NCBI RefSeq assembly: GCF_011761945.1
Contig: NZ_JAASQV010000001.1
Location: 1 to 64,000, forward strand
Length of the DNA: 64,000 nt
Direction of reading: 5' to 3'
Source of the DNA: Sphingomonas leidyi
GTDB lineage: Bacteria; Pseudomonadota; Alphaproteobacteria; Sphingomonadales; Sphingomonadaceae
A program made the translations under genes and the position numbers. Of the stretch, positions 53,166 to 60,969 are shown piece by piece; the first letter of the stretch is position 1, and each line of letters starts with the position of its first letter. The notes below the pieces were generated by a model, which saw only the letters and a list, made by a program, of their open reading frames with translations, did no database searches and was not told the DNA's origin.

Positions 53166-53770
53166 GACCCGGCCTCCTCATCCCAAAATCCGCACCCGAC
53201 CCCGGAAAGCGGGGTGGGCGGCGAGGAAGCCCGGACGGGCCCGCGACTTGAGGGCGGGGCGCACCGCAGGCCGGAACGAGAGTGGAGGACCCGAGGCGAA
53301 GCCACGGGTTGCGCCGCGCCCGAGCAGGCCCAGAAGGGCGCGCCGGCCATCCCGCGCATCCGGGATCGGCCACCAAAAGAGCCGGAGCGCGAAGCGCACC
53401 GACCGCAGCACAAGCGCCAGCGATCGTCACCGCCAGGCCGGGACGCACCGCGGCCCGGCGGCGCGAAGCGCCGTAGAGCGCGGTCGCGGCAACGCGATGC
53501 AAAGCAAAGAACGCACTCTTGCCGACACCGCCGGCGCGGCGGCGTGCACGCGGGCCAAGGGGGCCAGCCGCCGCCGTGCCCCAGGTCCAAGGCAAGTGTG
53601 CTGCGCGGGTGAATAAAGACGCGCGAACCCTGTGGCTGCCTGCAGCCGCAGTGTGCGCACCGCAGATCCTGCGCTCGGTCCTGCATCGCCGGCGAGGCGC
53701 CCGCCTGCCGCGTCGAGAGGCACTGGCCACGGTTCACGCAACCTAAACGGGTGCCCTTTAGCCTGGACAG
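53166..53770. other. Long non-coding, very GC-rich region
   Basis: About 600 bases between ArdC and the 136-aa gene. Frames are open on several strands because of the GC content, but products are Arg/Pro/Ala-rich without domains and lack ribosome-binding sites. It holds the ardC promoter. A leading-region promoter active in single-stranded DNA would be expected near ardC, but I could not define one. Confidence 0.5.
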
Positions 53771-54181
53771 ATGACCATGACCCGGAACGAGGCCGAATGG
53801 GCCGCGGTCTTTCTGGCAGCGGGCGAGCTGACCCGGCGCGGCTATTCTGTCAGCCTGACCCTGGGGCCGAACGCGCCCCTCGCCGACCTCGTCGTGCGGG
53901 CTCCCAGCGGCGCGAGTTTCATTGTGGACGTAAAGGGCAAGTGCAAACCGGGGTCGTGGATGGTGAAGCCGAAGCAGCCCACACCCGGGCTATTCTATAT
54001 GCTGGTGCGCCTCGGCATGAGCCCGACCGGCATCGACCGGACGGCCGACCGTTTCTACATCATGTCACAGACAGAAGCGCTGCGGCTCACCAAGACCAAC
54101 CTCAAGCACCCGGGACTCAGCGGCTTCACCTCCGCGGCAGCCGCAAAGTCGCTCGACGACTGGTCTTGCCTCCCAGGCTGA
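53771..54181 (+). CDS. Putative PD-(D/E)XK-like nuclease fold protein (136 aa)
   Basis: A 136-residue protein. The segment LADLVVRAPSGASFIVDVKG (38-57) has the spacing of a PD-(D/E)XK core: Asp 39, then Asp 53-x-Lys 55 on the following strand, preceded by a helix (residues 5-23) as expected for the fold. The rest (FYMLVRLGMSP, DRFYIMSQTEA) is compatible with an alpha/beta sheet. It faces the 595-aa gene, convergent across 200 bases. No other member of a restriction system is adjacent. Either a small nuclease or a catalytically dead relative. Confidence 0.6.
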   Translation: MTMTRNEAEWAAVFLAAGELTRRGYSVSLTLGPNAPLADLVVRAPSGASFIVDVKGKCKPGSWMVKPKQPTPGLFYMLVRLGMSPTGIDRTADRFYIMSQTEALRLTKTNLKHPGLSGFTSAAAAKSLDDWSCLPG

Positions 54182-54382
54182 GGTGGTTGCGCCTTGCTCC
54201 GCAACGAGCCGTGCAGAAGGCTCGCGTTTTCGACATGGTGCGGGTTCCAACCTGGCAGGTCCGCACAATTCTGACTGCTCCGAAGGCCGAGAGGCCAATG
54301 CGGCCCAAGCGGAGGTCGCCGGTCAAAGCCACCTGTGGCTCACGCGCGGATAGTTGCCTCGTACTGCCTCACCCGACTCAGG

Positions 54383-56170
54383 TTAGCTGCTGCCGACTTC
54401 GACGAGATCGATGCCGGTCATGTGGCGAAGGTGGCGAAAGTGGCGAAAGCCGGCGGTCTTGAATGCGGACACCCCTGAGGAATCAGTCGCGATCCAAATG
54501 CGCTTTGCGCCGTGCAACAACTCCTGCGCCACGGCGAGAGGATCGCCGCCCGCTGCGTCGACGGGTTTGTCCAGCCTCGCCACTGCCTCGACCAGCGGCA
54601 GGTCCCATTGGATCGCCTCCGAGGCTGCTACTACCCGCTTGAGGTGGGCTTGCTCGGGAGCGCTGAGCCAGCTTCTCGCAACGCTCCTTGTCCGCAACCC
54701 GCCGTCTCCATCGCTAGTCGAGCCCGAAACATCAAGCAAGAGCAGCCGAGGGTGCGGTTCAGGTCCGGCGGCTTCTCGTACCAACTCCCGAAACGCGTCG
54801 CACGCGACGCGATTATACGGTGTCAAATCGCCGATCTCGTGACAACGACGCAGAACGCCGTGATGCGACCATCGTTCATGGTCTGCGACGCCTGCCTCGG
54901 GCCCATAATTCACCAGCACCGTCGTCGCGTGCGGGTGAGCCTTGGCATAATCCACCAGCGCAGCGCCGAACGTGGTCAGCGCGGGCGTCTTATAGTGTTT
55001 GACCTCGACGATCAGATCGCAGCGATCGGCTCCTTCCGGACCAAACCACAAGCCATAGTCAGGCTGAACGTGGCCGGTGCGGTTCTTGCCGATCGGGTCG
55101 ACACATCGCTCCCGACGCTCTGCCCACAGACGCTTCTCGCCATCGGCGCTCTCGATTGTCGCGAGATGGGTCGCCTTGAAAGCGAAGGGAAGCGCACCTT
55201 GCGCATCGGTGTGGACTGCCACGCGCTCCGGCTCGACCGCGCCAGCGATGCGTGTGGCGATCCAGACCGCGTACAATTCGAAGCGCTTCTTCCAGGCCGG
55301 CAGAGACAGCACCTTCTCGAGCGTCGCCAACTCGCCCGTCGTCGACACGGGCAGGCGCGGAATTCGTGCGAACACAGGACGAATGGCGGCTACCAGGGCG
55401 GAATGATCCTCCTCCATCGCCGCCTGACCGAGGAGGCCGATCAAAGGGCCGACCAGATCATGTTCGGCCATCGCAACAGCAATCGGATCCCGAACTCTGC
55501 CTCCACCGAAATCAGGATGCCGGTACTTCGCGAGCAACGTGCTTTTCTCTTCCCTGAAGCGGATAACGGAGCGCAGCGTAGCGAGAGCGGTAGCGGCGAT
55601 CGAAGCCAGATCGCCCAGTTCAGCGGCGACGCGTTCAGGGTGAAGACTGGGCGGGAGTTCGCGAAACTCGCCTCGTGCGAACGCAGCCAGCCAGCTTTTC
55701 ACATCCAACGGCAATGTCCGGCCTTGCACGCTTCTTCCGGCTGCATTCGCCAGATCGAACGCGTCCTGGATCGTCGCGTCCCAAATCTCGGTCACACCCG
55801 GGGCTTGCCGAAGAGTCTTCGCAAATTCCTCGAGATGCTCGAGCCCGACGATCGAGTTTTCGATCGCGATCTGTATCGAAGCCTTCCCTCGCCGCGCGTC
55901 GGCCCTGCGCATGAAGTCGACAATGTCCTGCGACATCGCACTGAACGGCGCCACGACGCCGAACACGGCCCGCACCAGCGTCTCATTGTTCGGACATGTC
56001 GCGAGCGCCTCGACTATCGTGCTCGCGTCAGGATCAAGCGCCGTTCGGACCAGATCGACAAAGTCGCTATCACGTCCTCGTGGCTCCAGCCCCCCGATCC
56101 CGACGATTCGTCGCCAGGTTTCGGACGGATTCCGGGCAGGCTGCGCTGTTGGAGGCGTGCTCGTATTCAT
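54383..56170 (-). CDS. Uncharacterised protein with nuclease-like and vWA-like parts
   Basis: A 595-residue protein I do not recognise as a family. Residues 1-300 are helical with no motif. Residues 369-394 contain QPDYGLWF and DLIVEVKHYK, a good PD-(D/E)XK pattern (Asp 371, Glu 389, Lys 391). Residues 475-595 look like a von Willebrand A-type domain: LLLLDVSGSTS (MIDAS-like Asp 480, Ser 482, Ser 484) and IWIATDSSG (562-566). A nuclease linked to a vWA module suggests a defence effector, which is inference. GTGAGGGA precedes the ATG. Confidence 0.6.
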   Translation of the reverse strand: MNTSTPPTAQPARNPSETWRRIVGIGGLEPRGRDSDFVDLVRTALDPDASTIVEALATCPNNETLVRAVFGVVAPFSAMSQDIVDFMRRADARRGKASIQIAIENSIVGLEHLEEFAKTLRQAPGVTEIWDATIQDAFDLANAAGRSVQGRTLPLDVKSWLAAFARGEFRELPPSLHPERVAAELGDLASIAATALATLRSVIRFREEKSTLLAKYRHPDFGGGRVRDPIAVAMAEHDLVGPLIGLLGQAAMEEDHSALVAAIRPVFARIPRLPVSTTGELATLEKVLSLPAWKKRFELYAVWIATRIAGAVEPERVAVHTDAQGALPFAFKATHLATIESADGEKRLWAERRERCVDPIGKNRTGHVQPDYGLWFGPEGADRCDLIVEVKHYKTPALTTFGAALVDYAKAHPHATTVLVNYGPEAGVADHERWSHHGVLRRCHEIGDLTPYNRVACDAFRELVREAAGPEPHPRLLLLDVSGSTSDGDGGLRTRSVARSWLSAPEQAHLKRVVAASEAIQWDLPLVEAVARLDKPVDAAGGDPLAVAQELLHGAKRIWIATDSSGVSAFKTAGFRHFRHLRHMTGIDLVEVGSS

Positions 56171-56407
56171 TCCCTCACCCCCAATCCAGAGCCTTACGCT
56201 TATGAGCGGAGACCAAAACGCCTCAAGCCGAGATCAACGCGTGACAGTCGCATAACCTTCATCTTCGGCGTTGGCCCCTGCGACGTAAAGCATATCCAAC
56301 TCTAGTTCCGCAGGTCTGAATTCTTTGTGCAGATCCGGGCCAGATATCGGCGATGCGCTTCCACCCGCCCCTTGTGCAGCAATGGTGCCAGTGGCACCTC
56401 GAGCGGA

Positions 56408-56866
56408 GTGTCGGACAATCCCATCATTCTTCGAGCGAGGCGAGCTACCGAACGCATCGACAAACAGGCTGCGTTTGTCTCGACGGAATATGGCACCATT
56501 TCTCGATGGCTTACCGCATCGTTATTCGCTCTTAACGGAGGCGGCGCCGCGGCATTCCTGAACGCGCGGGAAGCAGCAAAAGGACATATCCTGCCGGTCA
56601 TCCTGTTCGGCGCTGGCGTGATTTTCGCGATGTTCGGCGCGATGGTCGTACAGGAGATGTACGGAAGGCTCGCCGAACTGCTGCGTCACCAGGATGCGTA
56701 CTGGAGCCGGGTCGCGATTACAGGCCGGCGCCTGCGTTGGGCTGAGGCGAAATTCAGGGCATCGAGAAGACGCAGGTATCGCTGTGCGTGGCTTGCGCCC
56801 ATGCTTGGATGGGTCTCCGGTGCGCTGTTCCTGTCCGGCCTCATAGCGAGCGCGCGAGGCTGGTGA
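56408..56866 (+). CDS. Membrane protein with two or three segments (about 152 aa)
   Basis: A protein with hydrophobic segments SRWLTASLFALNGGGAAAFL, ILPVILFGAGVIFAMFGAMV and, near the C terminus, WLAPMLGWVSGALFLSGLIA, with a charged helical loop between the second and third. The layout resembles small membrane effectors of defence systems (SLATT-like), but the match is loose. The start is uncertain: GTG at 56408 is used; GTG at 56327 would add 27 residues of unlikely sequence. It diverges from the 595-aa gene, across about 240 bases. Confidence 0.55.
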   Translation: MSDNPIILRARRATERIDKQAAFVSTEYGTISRWLTASLFALNGGGAAAFLNAREAAKGHILPVILFGAGVIFAMFGAMVVQEMYGRLAELLRHQDAYWSRVAITGRRLRWAEAKFRASRRRRYRCAWLAPMLGWVSGALFLSGLIASARGW

Positions 56867-56891
56867 TACTCGTGGGATGCGGTACCGATCG

Positions 56892-57684
56892 TCACGCTTT
56901 CAGAAGCGCACGCCAGCCCCCGGATTGCATCGCCCGAGCCTCGGCCGTCCGTCGCCTCACGCGCGACATGAGAAAATCCGAGCGCCCCTTCCACTCGGCA
57001 CGAACCCGCTCCTCGCCGTACAGGGCTACCGCCATTTCACGATAGGATGCGCCGTCAGAAAGGGCATCGCCAACACGAAGCGTCTCGAGGCGTCGGGGCA
57101 GACCCGGCTCGGCCGGATACAGGGTCCGGGTGAAGCGGCCGCTGTGCCAGAGCCCGAGCATGCGCCTGAGCGTCAGGACATGGGCATCGACCCGGGTCAG
57201 CCCCGACAGAAGATAGTCGAGCCGGGCGGGCCCTTCTTCAACCAGTGTCCCTTCGACCACGTCGATGCGGATGCGATGCCAGCCATCCGACAAGGCGACA
57301 TGCTCACGCTCTCCGCCGCGCACGATCGTCATCCAGCGCGCCAGGCGAGCAAGGTCGATCGCCTCCGGATCCGACCCTTCCGCCGGGATCGCCCGCACCT
57401 GCAGTACGAACGGATCGAGGTCTGCATGCCACAAGAGGCGTGCCGCTGGCGCAGGCCGCGCAGCATCCTCGGCGAAAGCACAGCCCGAAAGCCCGGGCGC
57501 CCGCCTCCATCTGGAGTTGCGCGTCGCCGCTGACGTCTCCACCGCGCAGCCTGGCGCTCATCGCCGCGTAGGCCGGGTCGCGGCGAAGCCATTCCCAGGC
57601 GAGCCCGGCGCGATCGATGCCGATCAGCGCGCGATAGGGCGCGCTGTCCCGCCAGTCGGGACGGCTTTCAGGCGCGGGCCCCAT
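56892..57684 (-). CDS. DUF6499/DUF2285 excision activator (FseA-like), +1 frameshift
   Basis: Two frames together encode one family. Frame one, from the ATG at 57684, has the DUF6499 pattern (PDWRDSAPYRALIGIDRAGLAWEWLRRDPAY). Frame two, ending at 56892, has DUF2285 (FAEDAARPAP, LWHADLDPFVLQVRAIPA, LPRRLETLRVGDALSDGASYREMAVALYGEERVRAEW). They join exactly if one base is skipped at UUU-C (57477-57474): Phe-tRNA can slip from UUU to UUC, then GCC-GAG-GAT continues. The fused product is about 263 residues. In ICEMlSymR7A, FseA is made by programmed +1 frameshifting between DUF6499- and DUF2285-type frames and activates excision. A sequencing error or simple mutation is the alternative. Confidence 0.75.
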
Positions 57685-57892
57685 CGCCGCGTCCGGCTGA
57701 AGCCAGAGACGATAACAAGGCTGAACAGCACCCTGGCCTCAAGAAATAACAGACGCATTTGCTCCTTCGCAGCGAACCTATTACCAGAAAACCCTTATCG
57801 ATCCGTCCGTTGCGCCGATGGGAAAGCGGCGCGTGCGGAGCCGGCACGGCTGAGGCTCGGACGCTGCGGCTTGGGGCGCGTCCCGCAACGGT

Positions 57893-58648
57893 ATGGCGCG
57901 GCACATGGTCCTCAAGACGGCTCAGGCATTTGCATTCGCGGTCGAGACCGCGGCGACAATCGACGAACTCGCTACACTGCTCGAAGCGATCGCGCACGAG
58001 ATGGGCTTTCAGCATTATGCGCTGGCCCATCATGTCGACGTTCCGCGGGCGCCGCAGCCCGCGATCCGGGTCCACAATTACCCTGGTGAATGGGAGGCCT
58101 GGTTCGACGCCGAGCGGCTCGGGCCGTCGGACCCTGTGCACCGCGCGAGCCATCTGACCAGCGTCGGCTTCCCCTGGTCGAGGCTCCCGCAGCTCATCGT
58201 CATTACAAAGCGTGACGAGGAGATTCTTGCACACTCCCGGCGCGTCGGCCTCGCGGACGGGTTCACCGTGCCCGCGCACGTACCCGGCGAGTCGGCGGGG
58301 TCCTGCTCGTTCGCCACAGCGCACGGGCGGACCTTCCGCACCGAATGGATGCCACTCGCGCAGTTCGTCGGCGCCACCGCCTTCGAGGGCGCCCGGCGCC
58401 TTTCGGGGGTCAGGCGTACCGACCAGGACCGGCCGCGGCTCAGCGACCGTCAGCGCGACTGCATCTACTGGGCGGCGCGCGGCAAGTCGGACTGGGAGAC
58501 CTCGCAGATCCTCGGCATCGGGCATGACACGGCGATCCAGCACATGAAGGAGGCCCGCAGCCGCTACGGAGTCACCAACCGGACCCAACTCGCGATCCAC
58601 GCCCTCTATGACGGGGCACTCACCTTCACCGATGCGCTGAAGCGGTAA
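57893..58648 (+). CDS. LuxR-family AHL-responsive regulator (TraR-like)
   Basis: A 251-residue regulator: autoinducer-binding domain in ~20-165 (with YPGEWEAWFDAERLGPSDPVH, where the ligand-contacting Trp, Tyr and Asp are expected, and FPWSRL) and C-terminal LuxR HTH in ~180-245 (LSDRQRDCIYWAARGKSDWETSQILGIGHDTAIQHMKEARSRYGV in pieces). It should bind the AHL made by the neighbouring synthase and activate at the lux box directly after its stop codon. The 208 bases upstream are shared with the divergent FseA-like gene. An ATG twelve bases later is also possible. Confidence 0.92.
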   Translation: MARHMVLKTAQAFAFAVETAATIDELATLLEAIAHEMGFQHYALAHHVDVPRAPQPAIRVHNYPGEWEAWFDAERLGPSDPVHRASHLTSVGFPWSRLPQLIVITKRDEEILAHSRRVGLADGFTVPAHVPGESAGSCSFATAHGRTFRTEWMPLAQFVGATAFEGARRLSGVRRTDQDRPRLSDRQRDCIYWAARGKSDWETSQILGIGHDTAIQHMKEARSRYGVTNRTQLAIHALYDGALTFTDALKR

Positions 58649-58668
58649 ACTCCCCATTTCTGGGGAGT
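58649..58668 (+). promoter_or_regulatory. lux box upstream of the AHL synthase gene
   Basis: ACTCCCCATTTCTGGGGAGT: perfect eight-base arms around six bases, total 20 bases, the usual length of a lux/tra box. It begins one base after the luxR-type stop codon and lies 55 bases before the luxI-type start, the right place for a LuxR-AHL activation site. Confidence 0.8.
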
Positions 58669-58722
58669 GGTCACTGCCGGGCGACGCGCCGAGCATCCGG
58701 GCTCCACCAGGGGAGTCCAGCC

Positions 58723-59331
58723 ATGTTGTTCACACAGGACGAGCGCAGCACCGCCAGCGATGCGGTGATGCGCGCGATGTTCGAAGCGAGGAAGCGCGTG
58801 TTCGTCGACCTGCTCGGCTGGGACGTGCCGGTGCTCGCGGGCAAATATGAGATCGACCAGTTCGATGACACGCACGCTCGCTATCTGATCCTCGCCGACA
58901 GCGCGCAGAACCATCTCGCCTCGGCACGGCTGCTTCCGACGACCCGGCCGCACATCCTCGACACGCTGTTCGCCGATCTGTGCGAAGAGGCTCCGCCAAC
59001 GGGCCCCCACACCTACGAGATCACGCGCTTCTGCCTCGATCGCAGCCTTCGCGCGGCCGAACGGCGGCGGTGGCGTGACGCGCTGGTCACCGGACTTGCG
59101 CACTATGCGCTCGAGCACGGCATCACGGCCTATACCGGCGTCGCCGAACAGGGCTGGCTCGACCAGATTCTCGAATTCGGCTGGGACGCGAGGCCGCTCG
59201 GTCAACCCGAAACCATCGACGGGATGACGCTCGGCGCCCTCAAAATTGAAATCACTGCGGAAACGCCCGCGCTGCTCGCCGCCAGCGGCATCCTGCCGCC
59301 GGGCCATTTCCTCGAAGCGGAGGCCGCATGA
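58723..59331 (+). CDS. Acyl-homoserine-lactone synthase (LuxI family)
   Basis: A 202-residue LuxI-type synthase: RKRVFVDLLGWDVP (Arg 25-like and Trp), YEIDQFDDTHARYLI (conserved Asp pair), ASARLLPTTRPHIL (Arg) and YEITRFCLD (Glu-Arg) cover the conserved residues. It joins S-adenosylmethionine to an acyl group to give an AHL; chain length is not predictable. GGGGAG precedes the ATG. Driven by the lux box, so positive feedback is expected. Overlaps the PhyH gene by four bases. Confidence 0.94.
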   Translation: MLFTQDERSTASDAVMRAMFEARKRVFVDLLGWDVPVLAGKYEIDQFDDTHARYLILADSAQNHLASARLLPTTRPHILDTLFADLCEEAPPTGPHTYEITRFCLDRSLRAAERRRWRDALVTGLAHYALEHGITAYTGVAEQGWLDQILEFGWDARPLGQPETIDGMTLGALKIEITAETPALLAASGILPPGHFLEAEAA

Positions 59332-60221
59332 TGGCGACGCACCCCCTGCATCCCGCACAAGCAGATGCGGCGAGCACCATCGTCGGGCAGCTCCGCGAAC
59401 ATGGCTATGCCATCATAAAGGACGCGCTTCCCCGAAGCACCATCGCGAATCTCGACACAGACCTCGCCGACGCCTTTTTGCACACACCATTCTGCCAGGG
59501 CGGCTTCTATGGCGAGCGGACCAGGCGCTTCGGCCGGCTGCTCGCGCGCAGCCCGCACGCTGCAAAGCTGGTCATGCATGCCGACATCCTCGCGATCGCG
59601 AACGAAGTCCTCGGCCCTTGGTGCGACTGCCTGCAGCTCAACCTGACGCAAGCGATCGCGCTCCACCCCGGCGCGCTGCCGCAGCTTCCCCACCGGGACC
59701 AGGACATGTGGCGGGGCGCGATCGGCGAGACCGAGTATCTGCTCAACGTGATGTGGCCGTTCACGCCGTACCGGGAGCTCAACGGTACCACGCTGATCTG
59801 GCCGGACAGTCATGGGTGCAAGGCGCTCGAGCCGGACCCTGACGCGCAGCCGGTGGCGGTCGAGCTCGACCCGGGCGACGCGCTGCTCTTTCTTGGTTCG
59901 ACGCTGCATGGCGCCGGCGGCAACCGCAGCTTTACGGTCCGTCGCGGGGCGATCGTCAGCTACTGTCTCGGCTGGCTCAAGCCCTATGAGAACCAGTGGC
60001 TCGCCTATCCGCCTGAGATGGCGCGTCACTTTCCGAAGGAGCTGGCCCAGCTGGTCGGCTATCGCCAGCACCGCCCCAATCTCGGCAATTACGAGGGGCA
60101 ATGCCCGTCGGTTCTGCTTCAGGACAAACCGGCCGGCACTATCGGCGCGATCGATGCGCTTCGGCCCGACCAGCAGGCGCTGATCGAGGCGCATGTCGCC
60201 GGGCAGCGCGCCGGAGCGTAG
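59328..60221 (+). CDS. Phytanoyl-CoA dioxygenase (PhyH) family protein
   Basis: A 297-residue Fe(II)/2-oxoglutarate-dependent oxygenase: His 122-x-Asp 124 in LPHRDQDMW, distal His 194 in STLHGAGGN and Arg 205 for 2-oxoglutarate. All iron ligands are present. PhyH genes directly after luxI are known in sphingomonads such as Novosphingobium. It may hydroxylate the AHL or an acyl precursor; this has not been shown to my knowledge. Coupled to luxI by ATGA overlap. Confidence 0.85.
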   Translation: MMATHPLHPAQADAASTIVGQLREHGYAIIKDALPRSTIANLDTDLADAFLHTPFCQGGFYGERTRRFGRLLARSPHAAKLVMHADILAIANEVLGPWCDCLQLNLTQAIALHPGALPQLPHRDQDMWRGAIGETEYLLNVMWPFTPYRELNGTTLIWPDSHGCKALEPDPDAQPVAVELDPGDALLFLGSTLHGAGGNRSFTVRRGAIVSYCLGWLKPYENQWLAYPPEMARHFPKELAQLVGYRQHRPNLGNYEGQCPSVLLQDKPAGTIGAIDALRPDQQALIEAHVAGQRAGA

Positions 60222-60224
60222 GCG

Positions 60225-60836
60225 ATGAGTCCCGGCGCGACCTTCGAACGTGTCTACACCGAGCTCAGGCGAATGCTCACAGAGGGAGAGCTCCCACCCG
60301 GGAGCCCGATCGAACCTGCGGCCATCGGGAGACAGATCGCCTCGAGCATCACACCGGTGCGCGACGCGCTGCATCGCCTCACCGGCGAGCGTCTCGTGGA
60401 AGCACCAAATCACAATGGCTTTCGCGTGCCCCTCCCGACCGAAGCGGGCCTGCGCGACCTCTATAGCTGGCGTGCGAGGCTGCTGGCGCTCGCAACGAGG
60501 AACCTTCGTGCCGGACCTGCCGCAACCCGGGAGCGCCTGTCAGTGGACCAGATGGACCCGGGCGAGGCGATGGACCGGCTGTTTCTCGAGATCGCCGGTG
60601 CCAGCGGCAGTGCCGAGCATGTCGCGGCGATTGCGCAGTTGAATGGCCGCCTCGCTCCGCTGCGCAGAGCGGAGTTCCGGATATTCGACAACCTGGTCGA
60701 GGAGCACGAGGGAATACGCGACCGATTGCTGGATGGCGACGGTCGCAGTCTGACCTCGCTGCTTGAGCGATATCATCGCCGGCGGCTGCGGGCCGTGTCG
60801 GACATACTCGCTGCGGTTTACAGCGATCGGCGATAA
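60225..60836 (+). CDS. GntR-family transcriptional regulator
   Basis: A 203-residue regulator: GntR winged HTH in ~8-70 (FERVYTELRRMLTEGELPPGSPIEPAAIGRQIASSITPVRDALHRLTGERLVE in pieces) and an FCD-like helical domain (~85-195). Starts three bases after the PhyH stop, so luxI, phyH and this gene form one operon. It could be a negative limb on the quorum circuit. The ~130 bases after it hold no gene. Confidence 0.88.
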   Translation: MSPGATFERVYTELRRMLTEGELPPGSPIEPAAIGRQIASSITPVRDALHRLTGERLVEAPNHNGFRVPLPTEAGLRDLYSWRARLLALATRNLRAGPAATRERLSVDQMDPGEAMDRLFLEIAGASGSAEHVAAIAQLNGRLAPLRRAEFRIFDNLVEEHEGIRDRLLDGDGRSLTSLLERYHRRRLRAVSDILAAVYSDRR

Positions 60837-60969
60837 TCGTCAGTGCAGGACGACTCGACCGCCGGTCAGCGGCGGCGCAGACGACGGGGGACAGATCGCG
60901 AACCGTAAGCGATGGTCTCCCCGGAGATGTGCGGAAGGGCCCACAGCGGGATGGGCGAGCTGATCGACG

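Noticed and set aside
53095..53730. A 211-codon minus-strand frame containing GVGKS, like a Walker A motif
   Set aside because: The motif is isolated in a low-complexity Arg/Ala/Pro-rich product with no ATPase fold and no ribosome-binding site.
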